The notes under the pieces: generated by a model
Told to the model about the DNA's origin: nothing
Seen by the model: only the letters and a program-made list of their open reading frames with translations
Database searches by the model: none
Translations under genes and position numbers: made by a program
Assembly: GCF_050587525.1 (NCBI RefSeq)
Contig: NZ_JBOBFT010000002.1
Coordinates: 186,001 to 250,000, forward strand
Direction: 5' to 3'
Length of the DNA stretch: 64,000 nt
From: Plantibacter sp050587525
Lineage (GTDB): Bacteria; Actinomycetota; Actinomycetes; Actinomycetales; Microbacteriaceae
Part shown: one piece after another, positions 1-8,663 of the stretch
How positions within the stretch are numbered: the first letter of the stretch is position 1
Layout: each line of letters begins with the position of its first letter

Positions 1-177
1 GACATCGCCCTCGCGGTCGGAGAAGAAGTGCCAGAGCGACACGGTCCCCTCGAGGGTGGACGGCGCCTTGTCTGCGACGGCCTGGGATGCCCCGCCGCCC
101 GACGAACAGCCGGCGAGCAACGTGACGGCGGCCGCGACGAGCGCGGTCGCCGTGAACAACTTGGAACGGTTCTGCAC
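1..177 (-). CDS. ABC transporter substrate-binding lipoprotein (N-terminal part only)
   Basis: Only the first 59 codons lie in the window; the gene runs off the left edge. The GTG start at 177 is preceded by a GAGAGGA Shine-Dalgarno sequence. The product begins with a basic n-region (MQNRSK), a hydrophobic stretch and a lipobox LLAGC followed by a Ser/Gly linker, so it is a secreted lipoprotein. The mature start reads TLEGTVSLWHFFSDREGDV, the usual opening of family 1 extracellular sugar-binding proteins. The ROK repressor gene just upstream on the same strand fits a carbohydrate uptake operon under that regulator; the substrate cannot be told from this fragment. Confidence 0.8.
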   Translation of the reverse strand, partial: MQNRSKLFTATALVAAAVTLLAGCSSGGGASQAVADKAPSTLEGTVSLWHFFSDREGDV

Positions 178-237
178 GGTGGATCCTCTCTGATTGCTTC
201 GTGATGTGGTGCTGCTGTGGTGGAAAAACTGCTGGGC

Positions 238-425
238 CCGCCGGTCGCTGAGCTCATGACCGGACGCTCCGCTCATGCCCGGTCGCTGAGCTCATGCCCG
301 GTCGCTGAGCCTGTCGAAGCGGGCACGACGATCACCGCTCCCGGTCACTGAGCGGTCCCGGTCAGTGAGCTCGTGCTCGGTCACTGAGCCTGGTCCCGGT
401 CACTGAGCCTGTCGACGTGCGACTG
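238..425. repeat. Dispersed CTTCGACAGGCTCAG repeat cluster, 5' of the binding-protein gene
   Basis: The 331-bp gap between the binding-protein start and the ROK stop holds no gene. It is largely degenerate copies of GGTCACTGAGCCTGTCGAAG, mostly in one orientation, including short forms that stop at CGCTGAGCTCATG. It is one of nearly 20 such clusters in the window. Confidence 0.85.
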
Positions 426-508
426 ACGGTGACCGATCGGCGGTATGGGGTCTGGTCCGGCGTTCTGCGGGTGGATTCGGCTGGCGGCTGGTGCGGCGTC
501 TCCTGCCG

Positions 509-1732
509 CTAGCCGACGGCTATCCGGTCGACCTCGTCGAAGAGTCGCGCGCGCAACTCGCCGATGAGGACGTCCCGCGCTCCATGGAGGACGGGAAGGT
601 GTTCCACGGACGACGCGACGACGGTCGGGTGCCATCTCGTGGAGCGGACGATGTGCTCACCCACGGCGTGCGCGAGCGGCGTTCCGCCCGCGGCGCCCGT
701 CGGGCCGCCGAGGACGACCCGTTCGGGGTCGAGCAGGGCGAGGACGGGGACGATGCCCATGGCGATGCGCGGGGCGAGTTCCGCGATGATCGCGTCGCGG
801 GCATCGCTCGCTCCGTCACCGGATCCGCTGCCGGACAGGAGGTCGAGGGCGGCCGCGTACGCGCCGGAGTCGTCCTTCCGGGGAGCCGGGGATCCGGTCA
901 CGCGGCTGGCGATCATCGCGACGGCGTCCGGGCCGATGAGGTCCTGCAGGTCGTCCGCGGTCGGATCGAACGCGCTCGCCTCGCGCGTGACGGGCAGGTA
1001 GCCGATCTCGCCCGCCCCGCCCGATGCTCCACGGTGGACGACGCCGGCGATGTCGACCGCGAGGCCGAGGCCGTCGCCCATCCAGAGCAGGGCGAAGCTC
1101 GCCGCATCGGTGGGGGCGCCGACGGAACGTTCCGCGATGGCGGCGAGGTTCACGTCGTTGTCGATGAAGACGGAGCGACCGGTGGCGGCTTCGAGGACCT
1201 GTCGGATCCCCTCGCTCTGCCACCCCGGCATGCTCTCCGCGAAGGCGAGTTCATCGGTCTCGGCGTCGTAGGAGCCCTGGACGGCGACGCTCACCAGGTG
1301 GACGGACGCCGGGTTGACCCCGGCAGCCTCCGTTGCGGCGGCGATCGCTGCGGTGATGTCGGTGACGGCGGAGCGCTCACCGTCGACCGTCGGGATGGTC
1401 TCGACGGGGTGCTCGGCACCGGAGGCGTCGACGATCGTCGATCGGATGAGACTCGGGGTCACGTCGACGGCGACGCCCAGTCGGCGGTCGATGCGGACGG
1501 AGTAGCTCGCGGCGCTCGGGCCGCGGCTTCCTGAGACGGTGCCGACGGGGTGGATGAGTCCGGCGTTCTCGAGGCGCTGGACCATCTGGGACGCGGTCGG
1601 CTTCGAGAGGCCGGACAGTTCGCCGAGACGCAGCCGCGTGAGGGCGCCGTGCTCGAGGAGCAGTTCCAGCGCCGTGCGGTCGTTCGTCGAACGAAGCCAC
1701 GCCGGGGTGCCGCGCAGGGTGCGATCGCTCAT
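509..1732 (-). CDS. ROK-family transcriptional repressor
   Basis: A 407-residue regulator of the NagC/XylR type. Residues ~15-65 form a winged helix-turn-helix (LTRLRLGELSGLSKPTASQM is the recognition region). The rest is a ROK sugar-kinase-like fold with VAVDVTPSLIRSTIVDASG, DNDVNLAAIAE and GLGLAVDIAGVVHRGASGG. The CxCGxxGC zinc motif of canonical ROK proteins is missing and the usual GExGH is GEIGY, so it should be a sugar-sensing repressor rather than a kinase. A GTG start at 1903 is open but reads through repeat DNA. I chose ATG 1732 because the HTH follows at once and GGAGG lies 11 nt upstream. A 13-bp palindrome ~50 bp upstream suggests autoregulation. The downstream binding-protein gene is the likely target. 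Confidence 0.88.
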   Translation of the reverse strand: MSDRTLRGTPAWLRSTNDRTALELLLEHGALTRLRLGELSGLSKPTASQMVQRLENAGLIHPVGTVSGSRGPSAASYSVRIDRRLGVAVDVTPSLIRSTIVDASGAEHPVETIPTVDGERSAVTDITAAIAAATEAAGVNPASVHLVSVAVQGSYDAETDELAFAESMPGWQSEGIRQVLEAATGRSVFIDNDVNLAAIAERSVGAPTDAASFALLWMGDGLGLAVDIAGVVHRGASGGAGEIGYLPVTREASAFDPTADDLQDLIGPDAVAMIASRVTGSPAPRKDDSGAYAAALDLLSGSGSGDGASDARDAIIAELAPRIAMGIVPVLALLDPERVVLGGPTGAAGGTPLAHAVGEHIVRSTRWHPTVVASSVEHLPVLHGARDVLIGELRARLFDEVDRIAVG

Positions 1733-1780
1733 GTTTCCTGATCCCTCCATTGGAATCCAATTCTTGTCTGCGAATATAAC

Positions 1781-1793
1781 AGGAAAGTTTCCT
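1781..1793. promoter_or_regulatory. ROK-type operator palindrome
   Basis: AGGAAAGTTTCCT is a perfect dyad around a central G, in an AT-rich promoter stretch 50 bp upstream of the ROK gene start. It resembles the AGGAAA-n-TTTCCT sites bound by actinobacterial ROK repressors; binding is inferred. Confidence 0.6.
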
Positions 1794-1817
1794 AACAGTA
1801 AAGCCTGTGTTTCCGGA

Positions 1818-1920
1818 TCCCGATCGCTGAGCCATCCATCCCCGGTCACTGAGCCATCCCTTCCCGGTCGCTGAGCCTGTCGAAGTGCCTCGTCCCCGGT
1901 CACCGAGCCTGTCGAAGTGC
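1818..1920. repeat. Dispersed CTTCGACAGGCTCAG repeat cluster upstream of the ROK gene
   Basis: Four tandem-like degenerate copies of CCCGGTCACTGAGCCTGTCG, all in the same orientation, lie between the ROK promoter and the hairpin before zapE. The last two keep the full GTCGAAGTGC end. Confidence 0.85.
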
Positions 1921-1925
1921 CAGTC

Positions 1926-2020
1926 GTAACTCCTTCGATCCGGCCACCCTCACGACGAACATCCCCGGAATTCCGGGGGCGCGCCGATCCACGATGTCGA
2001 AATCGAAGGAGTTGTGGTCG
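1926..2020. repeat. Palindromic hairpin element, family F copy 1
   Basis: Arms AACTCCTTCGAT (1928-1939) and ATCGAAGGAGTT (2002-2013) pair perfectly. The loop holds a second perfect palindrome, CCCCGGAATTCCGGGG (1963-1978), and the words CGCCGATC and GATGTCGA. A second element at 33471-33574 shares arms, internal words and size. It ends ~30 bp before zapE. Confidence 0.8.
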
Positions 2021-2052
2021 ATGAAGGCACGTAGGCTGGCGGAGGAGGATCG

Positions 2053-3315
2053 ATGACGCAGCAGCACACCGGCAAGGTGAACACGATCACGGTGAGCACC
2101 GGCACAGCGATCGATGCGGCGGCCTCGGCGGCCGGATTCGCACTCGATGCGGCGGCCTCGGCGGCCGGATTCGCACTCGATCCGGCACAGCGCATCGTCG
2201 CGGAACGGCTCGCGGAACTCGGCGACGCCATCGTCGACGCGGGACGGGGCGGCCCACTCCCCCGCAGCCTCTACCTCTGGGGTCCGGCGGGACGCGGCAA
2301 GACCTGGCTGCTCGACGCGTGCTTCGACGCCCTCCCGACGACCGCCAAGAAGCGCGTGCACTTCCACTCGTTCTTCCGCGCCCTGCACCTCGCGATCCAC
2401 ACGCATCGCACCGCGGCAGCCGAAGCCGCCAGGGCCGCGAACCGGGATCGATCGTTCGCACCGGCAGCGACGGGTACGCCGGGCGATGCAGGGACCGCGA
2501 TGGGCGCCACTGCGCTTTCCTCCTCCGCGGGTGCAGCGAGCGCGGCGGTGTCAGCGCGGGCGGCGGCTGCAGCGGTCACGAACGCGGTCGACGCCGCCGT
2601 CGACGAGCTCCTCGACGGCGCGTCCGTCATCTACTTCGACGAGCTCCACGTGCACGACCCGGGCGATGCGACGCTCATCACGCGGCTCCTGCGCAGCCTT
2701 TTCGAACGCGATGTGACCCTCATCGCGAGCTCCAACTACGCGCCCACCGACCTCCTCCCGGATCCCGTCTACCACCACATCTTCGAGCCGGGCATCGCGC
2801 TCGTCGAGGCGAACATGGACATCGTGCGACTGGATGGGGACGTCGATCATCGCGAGGCGGAACCGGCCGGCGCGCGGGAGGGCTTCGCCCGCGGCAGCTG
2901 GATCTCGCCGGGTTCCGCCGAGCAGCTCATGATGGCGGGGCTTGTCCGACCGGGGCCAGAGGAAGCCCACGAGCTGCACATCAGCGGACACGTGTTCCGC
3001 GCCGCTGCGGTTCGCGATCGCACCGTGTGGTTCACAGCCGCCGACCTCCTCGAGACGCGCACGTCGGTGGGCGACTACCTCGCGTGGGCGCAGGACTTCG
3101 ACCGGTGGATCCTCGATGCCCTGCCGTCGCCGGCCGAGCTGACCCGCGAGGCCCGGATGCGCTTCGTGCGCCTCGTCGACGCCCTGTGCGATCTCGGCAA
3201 GGAGCTGCACGTGATCGCGGCGGTCCCCCGCGACGAGTTCGTTGCTGCACCGGCGTTCGCGAGGGACTTCTTCCGGACGGCCAGCCGCCTCGCCATGCTC
3301 CGCGCCGACGTCTGA
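2053..3315 (+). CDS. zapE: ZapE/AFG1-like P-loop ATPase
   Basis: A cytoplasmic AAA-type ATPase of the AFG1/ZapE family, linked to cell division in Gram-negatives and to mitochondrial protein quality control in eukaryotes. Walker A is GPAGRGKTWL (~residue 77), Walker B is VIYFDELHV (~193), followed by sensor-type ASSNYAPTDLLP and the family signature YHHIFEPGIALVEANMD. A GGAGGAGG ribosome-binding site sits 4 nt before ATG 2053. Two oddities: residues 21-42 are an exact tandem duplication (DAAASAAGFAL twice), and an Ala/Gly/Thr-rich, probably disordered insertion of ~60 residues (~120-185) separates the two Walker motifs. The gene stands alone between repeat regions. Confidence 0.88.
   Translation: MTQQHTGKVNTITVSTGTAIDAAASAAGFALDAAASAAGFALDPAQRIVAERLAELGDAIVDAGRGGPLPRSLYLWGPAGRGKTWLLDACFDALPTTAKKRVHFHSFFRALHLAIHTHRTAAAEAARAANRDRSFAPAATGTPGDAGTAMGATALSSSAGAASAAVSARAAAAAVTNAVDAAVDELLDGASVIYFDELHVHDPGDATLITRLLRSLFERDVTLIASSNYAPTDLLPDPVYHHIFEPGIALVEANMDIVRLDGDVDHREAEPAGAREGFARGSWISPGSAEQLMMAGLVRPGPEEAHELHISGHVFRAAAVRDRTVWFTAADLLETRTSVGDYLAWAQDFDRWILDALPSPAELTREARMRFVRLVDALCDLGKELHVIAAVPRDEFVAAPAFARDFFRTASRLAMLRADV
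2113..2178 (+). repeat. 33-bp in-frame tandem duplication inside zapE
   Basis: Two adjacent identical 33-bp units each encode DAAASAAGFAL near the ZapE N-terminus. Perfect identity including third positions implies a recent duplication; it keeps the frame. Confidence 0.95.
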
Positions 3316-3345
3316 CGCGGTCGTTCCCGGTGCCGTCGTGGGCGC

Positions 3346-3575
3346 ACACACTTCGACAGGCTCAGTGACCGATGGATTGGCTCAGTGACCGGTGGATTGG
3401 GCTCAGCGACCGGGCCGGAGCGCAGAGTGACCGGTCTGGCGAGCGCAGCGACCGGGCCGGCCTCCGGTCCCTGAGCCTGTCGAAGGGTGACGTCCAGCGC
3501 AGGGAGACTCCACTTCGACAAGCTCAGTGACCGGTAGTTCGGCTCAGCGACCGGTGGTTCAGCTCAGTGACCGGG
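3346..3575. repeat. Dispersed CTTCGACAGGCTCAG repeat cluster, inverted copies
   Basis: The space between the zapE stop and the gldA stop is almost wholly repeat: CTTCGACAGGCTCAGTGACC copies on one strand face CCCTGAGCCTGTCGAAG on the other (~3470-3486), then more forward copies with CTTCGACAAGCTCAG. The inverted pair could form a hairpin between these convergent genes. Confidence 0.88.
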
Positions 3576-3584
3576 CCGGAGCGA

Positions 3585-4742
3585 TCAGTGCGCCCGGTAG
3601 AACTCCGGCTCCGGGAGGTTCGCGTCGCTCCGCACCCGACGAGACAGACGCTCGATCGAGAGCAACGCCGACACGACGTCGTTCGCGCGCACCTCGAACG
3701 GCATGTTGTGGATCGTCTCGCTCTCGACCGTCGCCGCCTCCGCGACGAGACGCAGCTCGTCGAGGTTCCCGGTGGTCAGGCCGATCTCGGTGAGCGTCGT
3801 CGGGAGTCCGACACGGGTCGTGAACTCGATGAAGTCGGTGATCTCCGACGTCGGCGCACCCTCGAGGATGAGCTGCGTGAGCGATCCGATGTTCACCTTC
3901 TGACCGTGGGCGAGGCCGTGCGTCTGCGGGGCCGCCGTCAAGCCGTTGTGGATCGCGTGCGCTGCGGCGAGGCCACCCGATTCGAAGCCCAGACCGGAGA
4001 GCAGCGTGTTCGCCTCGATGACCTTCTCCACCGATGGCGTGACGAGGTTGTCACGCACCGCATCGAGCGCGGGCAGCGCGTTGTCCCACAGGATGTCCCA
4101 GCTGAGCTTCGCGAGCGCGGTACCCGTGAGGGTCGGCACACCGCCCGCCATCGTCAACGAGTTGGATCGCGAGGTCGCCCGCGCCTCCAGCCACGTCGCC
4201 AGGGCATCCCCGACGCCGGCGGCGAGGAACTCGGCCGGCGCGTTCGCGACGAGCTGCGAGTCGACGAGCACGAGGTCCGGGTTGCGCGGGAAGAAGCGGT
4301 ACTCCTCGAACGCGCCCTCCTCGGTGTAGACGACGGCGAGTGCCGAGGTGGGCGCGTCGGTCGAAGCGACGGTCGGCACGCTCACCCAGCGGATCCCGGC
4401 GAGGAATCCTGCGGCTTTCACCGCATCGATCGTGCTGCCGCCACCGACGGCGACGACGACGTCGGCTCCGGCATCGGTGATCGCACCCACCAGGCTGTCG
4501 ATCTTCGCCGATGTCGCGAGGCCGTTGAACGTTTCGCGCGTGAACGGGAGGTCGGCGCCTCCGAGGGAGGCCTCGACATCGTGACCGACGAAGCCCCACA
4601 CCACATCATCGGAGACGATGAGGGGGACGGAGCCGATCGGGCTGAGGAACTCCCCGAGGCGGGTGATCGCCCCCGGACCCTGGACGTAACGGCCAGGGCT
4701 GATGACGGTTCGGACGGGACGCTGAGTTGTTGAGGTGGACAT
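3585..4742 (-). CDS. gldA: Glycerol dehydrogenase (iron/zinc-type, NAD-dependent)
   Basis: A 385-residue group III alcohol dehydrogenase converting glycerol to dihydroxyacetone with NAD+. Visible family features are the N-terminal ISPGRYVQGPGAI, the nucleotide loop VAVGGGSTIDAVKAAG, PTVASTDAPTSA, and the metal ligands: Asp in GVGDALATWLEA (~177), His in AAHAIHNGL (~261) and His in THGLAHGQK (~275). Length matches GldA (about 365-380). ATG 4742 is the first in-frame start. It appears monocistronic, flanked by repeat clusters. A related polyol dehydrogenase is possible, but the HAIHNGL and HGLAHGQK pair favours GldA. Confidence 0.9.
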   Translation of the reverse strand: MSTSTTQRPVRTVISPGRYVQGPGAITRLGEFLSPIGSVPLIVSDDVVWGFVGHDVEASLGGADLPFTRETFNGLATSAKIDSLVGAITDAGADVVVAVGGGSTIDAVKAAGFLAGIRWVSVPTVASTDAPTSALAVVYTEEGAFEEYRFFPRNPDLVLVDSQLVANAPAEFLAAGVGDALATWLEARATSRSNSLTMAGGVPTLTGTALAKLSWDILWDNALPALDAVRDNLVTPSVEKVIEANTLLSGLGFESGGLAAAHAIHNGLTAAPQTHGLAHGQKVNIGSLTQLILEGAPTSEITDFIEFTTRVGLPTTLTEIGLTTGNLDELRLVAEAATVESETIHNMPFEVRANDVVSALLSIERLSRRVRSDANLPEPEFYRAH

Positions 4743-4865
4743 GGTTCTCCTCTGGACTTCGGTGTCGGGTTCGCGGGGTTCCGCACTTCGACGCTACGAC
4801 AGGCGCCTGAGCACGCTCTCCGTTCGGCACCGTTCGAGTGGGGTATGTGCCGTGAGGCGCCCGGG

Positions 4866-4978
4866 CCGCTTGAAGCACTTCGGCAGGCTCAGCGACCGGG
4901 CTCCACCTCCGGTCCCCGAGCCTGTCGAAGGGCGCACGGGTGGGGCACTTCGGCAGGCTCAGCGACCAGGGTCTGAAG
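4866..4978. repeat. Dispersed CTTCGACAGGCTCAG repeat cluster between epimerase and gldA
   Basis: Copies in both orientations: ACTTCGGCAGGCTCAGCGACC twice around GGTCCCCGAGCCTGTCGAAGG. The C-to-G variant CTTCGGCAGG is specific to this locus, a sign of local copying. Confidence 0.85.
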
Positions 4979-4996
4979 CGCGCCGGCGAGCAGGGG

Positions 4997-6007
4997 TCAG
5001 CCGAGGAGACGACGCTCCACGTCGGGGTCGAGGCCGACCGCGGGACGGTCGGCACGCTGCGGCGCCGTACCGCCGATCGCCTGCAACCACGCCCAGGTGT
5101 CCGCGACCGTCTCAGCGACGGGACGGATCCGCAGCCCGGAATCGATCGCACGACTGACATCGGCATGGTGCATCGCATCCGCACCCTCACCGGCAGGCAA
5201 CCAGACCGGCAGCTGCGTCCACGGTACGACGCCGGCGGCGAGCAGCACCTCGGGGTCGATCCATTCGAGGACCGCATCCGAGCCGGTCGCTGCCACACAG
5301 GCGTCGAGCAGCTCGCCCATCGTGATGCCCCCGTCCTCGCTCACGACGTTGAAGGGACCGCTCGCACCGATCGACGCGGCATCGAGGATCCACGATGCGA
5401 GATCACGGGCGTCGACGTACTGGATCGGACCGGAGGCGGGACCGGGGGCGAGCACCCGGCCGCCCTGGGCGATCCGACCGAGCCACCACGGCAGACGGCC
5501 GATGTTCTCGAACGGTCCGAGGATGAGGCCGGCGCGGGCGAGGATCGCCCGGTCGCCGAACGCCGCGACGGCAGCGAGCTCACCGCCCCGCTTGGCACGC
5601 GCGTAGTCGTCGAAGTGCTCGTCGTGCGCCGATCCCTCGACGACGGCGGCGTCCTCAGCGGCACCGGCGGGCGCCGGGTATGCGTAGACGGAACGGCTCG
5701 ACACGTAGACGTATCGTGCGGCGCGGTCGGCGAGGAGCGTCGCGGCGTCGCGTACGGCCGACGGAGCCCACGACCAGGTGTCGACGACCACGTCCCACTC
5801 CCCCAGCCGCAGCGCATCCAGCCCGCCGGGCAATGAACGGTCGCCGTGGAGCGTCGTCACGGCTTCCGGACGCTGATCGTCGCGACGGGTGCCGCGATTG
5901 AACACCGTGACGTCCCATCCGGCGGCGAGCGCCGCATCGACCACGGCACGGCCCACGAACTCTGTGCCGCCCAACACGAGGATCCTGTTCGTCTGCATGC
6001 CCTCCAT
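4997..6007 (-). CDS. NAD-dependent epimerase/dehydratase (atypical SDR)
   Basis: A 336-residue Rossmann-fold protein. The N-terminal ILVLGGTEFVGRAVV is the GGTxFxG dinucleotide loop of atypical/extended SDRs; YVYVSSRSVYAY gives the active-site Ser/Tyr region, and DDYARAKRGGE supplies YxxxK. The C-terminal half (ASWILDAA, GPFNVVSEDG, GELLDACVAATG) resembles the substrate domain of epimerases and plant RNA-binding-like SDRs. The substrate cannot be assigned. The start is uncertain: ATG 6007 has weak pairing, and ATG 5998 follows GGAGGG too closely. It is transcribed away from the glycan genes upstream on the same strand, 197 bp and one repeat cluster apart. Confidence 0.8.
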   Translation of the reverse strand: MEGMQTNRILVLGGTEFVGRAVVDAALAAGWDVTVFNRGTRRDDQRPEAVTTLHGDRSLPGGLDALRLGEWDVVVDTWSWAPSAVRDAATLLADRAARYVYVSSRSVYAYPAPAGAAEDAAVVEGSAHDEHFDDYARAKRGGELAAVAAFGDRAILARAGLILGPFENIGRLPWWLGRIAQGGRVLAPGPASGPIQYVDARDLASWILDAASIGASGPFNVVSEDGGITMGELLDACVAATGSDAVLEWIDPEVLLAAGVVPWTQLPVWLPAGEGADAMHHADVSRAIDSGLRIRPVAETVADTWAWLQAIGGTAPQRADRPAVGLDPDVERRLLG

Positions 6008-6067
6008 GGAAGCCCATCAGGCTGTGCGGCGCCAGAGCTTTCGCCGACAGCAGAGGTCGCCCAGGCC

Positions 6068-6182
6068 GGCCCGGTCACTGAGCCCGTCGAAGTGCCACCG
6101 CAAGGCCCCCCCCTTCGACAAGCTCAGGGACCGGAGGCAAGCTCAGGGAGCGGAGGCAAGCTCAGGGACCGGGGAACACGAT
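6068..6182. repeat. Dispersed CTTCGACAGGCTCAG repeat cluster downstream of the GT2 gene
   Basis: One reverse copy (CACTGAGCCCGTCGAAGTG) faces forward copies beginning CTTCGACAAGCTCAGGGACC, then four shortened AGCTCAGGGACCGGAGGC units. It separates the GT2 stop from the epimerase start. Confidence 0.85.
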
Positions 6183-6204
6183 CAGGGACCGCGCCGGATG
6201 CCGA

Positions 6205-7221
6205 CTACTTGCGGCTGTGCTCCAGCGAACCGGCCTGCAGTGCAGCCTCGTCGTTCAGGTCCACCCGGGATGCCTTGTAGTAGCTGTCCCACTTCACGAT
6301 GTGGAAGATCGGGTTGACGGCGAGCCAGTACAGTCGGCGCTTCCAGCCGTACTGCTTGTCACGAGCGATGCGAGGGGTGTCCCGCAGCGCCCCCCGCCCG
6401 ATGTACGCGATCTGTCGCCCACGACCGAGCGGCGGAATCGGCTTCCCGATGCGGCGCAGCGCCGTCGTCTCGTCGAAGATGCGCATGCCGTACTCGCGGA
6501 GCGTCAGGTCGTTGGAGTGCACGACCCAACCTCGCGGCGCATACGCCTTCCGGAGACCGGCGGCGATGATGTCCTCACCGAACGCCATGTCCTCCGAGTA
6601 GGGGAGGTCGCGGTACGGGATGTCGCCGAGCAGCAGCTCGCGCCGCGTCGCGGAGTTGACGTCGGAGTAGAACGCGAGCGCGTCGAGCAGGCCTTGGTTG
6701 CCGTCCGCGAAGCCGTCGTTGGAGAAGATCGTCGTCCCGAAATCCGGACCGAAGTTCTGGAAGACACCGGTGATCTCGTACTTGAGCAGCGGGAAGCACG
6801 TCACCCGTGGCACCTGCTTGCCCATGACCGCGACCGCATCGATGCCGTCGGGATCGAGCGGCGCCGTGATCTCGTGGAGCCAGCGGCTGTCGCCGGGGAT
6901 CGCATCGTGCGTCAGGTATACGACGTACCGCCCGTTCGCCATGCGCGCCGCGAGCTGACGCGTCCGGCCGTGACCGAACTCGCTGTTGGGGATCCGGTGC
7001 AGCCGCACGTTCGGGTGCGCAGCGACGATGTCGAGGGTACGGTCGGTCGATCCCGAGTCGATGACGAGCGTCTCGACGGTCCCGTCGTAGTCCTGCGCTT
7101 CGATCGCGGTGAGGATCTGCTCGAGGTACACCTCCCCGTTGTAGGTGGGGATGACGATCGTCGCGTCCAGCGTCGCCGGCGGGATCGGGTCGTTCGGCTG
7201 TCCGTCGTTGCTCGTATTCAC
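6205..7221 (-). CDS. Family 2 glycosyltransferase (rhamnosyltransferase-like)
   Basis: A 338-residue GT-A enzyme expected to add a sugar to a cell-surface glycan from a nucleotide sugar. Motifs: ATIVIPTYNGEVYLEQIL at the N-terminus, IDSGSTDRTLDIV, then LTHDAIPGD as the DxD-like metal site, and NQGLLDALAFYSDVNSATRR typical of the rhamnosyltransferase subgroup. No membrane segment is obvious. It starts 17 bp after the stop of the WecE-like aminotransferase and is almost certainly co-transcribed with it, pointing to transfer of an amino- or deoxysugar. The acceptor is unknown. Confidence 0.87.
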   Translation of the reverse strand: MNTSNDGQPNDPIPPATLDATIVIPTYNGEVYLEQILTAIEAQDYDGTVETLVIDSGSTDRTLDIVAAHPNVRLHRIPNSEFGHGRTRQLAARMANGRYVVYLTHDAIPGDSRWLHEITAPLDPDGIDAVAVMGKQVPRVTCFPLLKYEITGVFQNFGPDFGTTIFSNDGFADGNQGLLDALAFYSDVNSATRRELLLGDIPYRDLPYSEDMAFGEDIIAAGLRKAYAPRGWVVHSNDLTLREYGMRIFDETTALRRIGKPIPPLGRGRQIAYIGRGALRDTPRIARDKQYGWKRRLYWLAVNPIFHIVKWDSYYKASRVDLNDEAALQAGSLEHSRK

Positions 7222-7238
7222 CTGACCAGGGTAGCGGC

Positions 7239-8501
7239 CTACGCCGAGAGGCTCACCGAACGCGGCGCCGGGTCCGGGCGGTACGAGCGCACCGCATCGA
7301 TCACGCGATGGATCTGCTGGTCGTCGAGCCCCGCCCAGAGCGGAAGTCGGACGAGCCGCCTCGAGAAGTGGACCGCGTTGTCGACGCTGCCCGAAACACG
7401 ACCGTGACGAAGACCGGCCGCGCTCGAGTGCAGCGGCACGTAGTGGAATGTCGCGACGATGCCGAAGGTTCGCAGGTGGGTGATGAGGCCGAGCTGCGAT
7501 TCCTGGTCGGGCATGAGCACGAAGAAGAGGTGCGCCGCGTGGTTCACACCGTCGGGCACGGTCATGAGCTGCGCGCCGACGGCATCGGCCCAGTCGGCGA
7601 GCTCGACGGCGTAGCGGTCCCAGACGGCGTGGCGCTTCCGCTGGATGAGGTCGAAGTACTGCAGCTGCGCGTCGAGCACGGCCGCCTGCAACTCGCTCAT
7701 GAGGTAGCTGGATCCGACGTCGACCCAGCTGTACTTGTCCACCTGGCCGCGCAGGAACTTGGAGCGGTCGGTGCCCTTCTCCCGAACGATCTCGGCGCGT
7801 TCGAGGAGGCTCAGGTCGTTGATGATGAGCGCGCCGCCTTCCCCGGAGTGCACGTTCTTGGTGTCATGGAAGCTCTGGATGCCCATCACGCCGAAGGTGC
7901 CGAGGCGCTTCTCTCCGTGCTGCACGCCGAGCCCGTGCGCATTGTCCTCGACGACCGGGATGCCGTGCTCGGCGCCGATCGCGAGGATGGCGGCGAGGTC
8001 GACCGGGACGCCCCCGTAGTGCATGACGGAGATCGCCTTCGTGCGCGATGTGATCGCGGCTTCGACGGCGGCGGGATGGATGTTGCCCGTCATGGGATCG
8101 CTGTCGACGAAGACGCAGGTCGCGCCGGTGAGGGCGACCGCGTTCGCGGCGGACGGGAAGGTGTAGGTGGGGAGGATGACCTCGTCGCCGGGGCGCAGGC
8201 CGAGGAGGATGCTCACGAGGTCGAGCGCATGGCTGCCGGAGCTCGTGAGGAGGACACCGGTGGTGCCGGTGATCTCACGGAGGCGCCCCGTGGCGGATGC
8301 CGTGAACGCGCCGTCCCCGTGGGCGTGGTCGGAGGACAGGACGCGTTCGAGATTGACGAGTTCGCCGGGAGCGCGGTACGGCCGGGAGAACGGGATGAGG
8401 TCGTCGAGCGAGCGGCCGGCGGGCTGGCGAGCGGGATCGGGCTGGCGAGGAGAGCGCAACGCAGCCTCCGCGGTGGTCGGTGCTGGCTGCTGCGGCGACA
8501 T
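7239..8501 (-). CDS. DegT/DnrJ/EryC1 sugar aminotransferase, WecE-like
   Basis: A 420-residue PLP enzyme expected to make a dTDP-4-amino-4,6-dideoxyhexose from the 4-keto sugar and glutamate. The family core is complete: LIPFSRPYRAPGE, TSSGSHALDLVSILLGLRPG, DEVILPTYTFPSAANAV, VEDNAHGLGV, and the PLP lysine in SFHDTKNVHSGEGGAL, the version seen in WecE/RffA. A proline/alanine-rich N-terminal extension of ~35 residues precedes it; ATG 8501 is supported by GGGGAG 8 nt upstream. It is the first gene of a two-gene operon with the GT2. No dTDP-glucose synthesis genes are nearby, so the sugar must be made from another locus. Confidence 0.88.
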   Translation of the reverse strand: MSPQQPAPTTAEAALRSPRQPDPARQPAGRSLDDLIPFSRPYRAPGELVNLERVLSSDHAHGDGAFTASATGRLREITGTTGVLLTSSGSHALDLVSILLGLRPGDEVILPTYTFPSAANAVALTGATCVFVDSDPMTGNIHPAAVEAAITSRTKAISVMHYGGVPVDLAAILAIGAEHGIPVVEDNAHGLGVQHGEKRLGTFGVMGIQSFHDTKNVHSGEGGALIINDLSLLERAEIVREKGTDRSKFLRGQVDKYSWVDVGSSYLMSELQAAVLDAQLQYFDLIQRKRHAVWDRYAVELADWADAVGAQLMTVPDGVNHAAHLFFVLMPDQESQLGLITHLRTFGIVATFHYVPLHSSAAGLRHGRVSGSVDNAVHFSRRLVRLPLWAGLDDQQIHRVIDAVRSYRPDPAPRSVSLSA

Positions 8502-8663
8502 CGTTCACGCTCCCCTTGGCGAAAGTTGCCTCATCCTATGCACTTTCTATGAATTCGACATGAATGGAACGCCACGAACGGCAATCTCTCACGGGAAACA
8601 CACGGGAAGTGATACGGCGAGCGCCGCCGACCCATCGCGCAGGCCTCGAAATCGGAGGGTTGT

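Noticed and set aside
238..425. Insertion sequence remnants suspected in repeat-rich gaps
   Set aside because: No transposase fragment, no terminal inverted repeats of an IS and no target duplications were visible; the gaps are short-repeat clusters.
491..1534. Long plus-strand open frame opposite the ROK gene
   Set aside because: It is the antisense shadow of a well-supported regulator in GC-rich DNA; it has no recognisable motif and is Asp/Gly/Arg-rich.
509..1903. 464-residue version of the ROK protein
   Set aside because: The extra 57 residues are translated dispersed repeat and promoter sequence containing the operator; the HTH begins right after ATG 1732.
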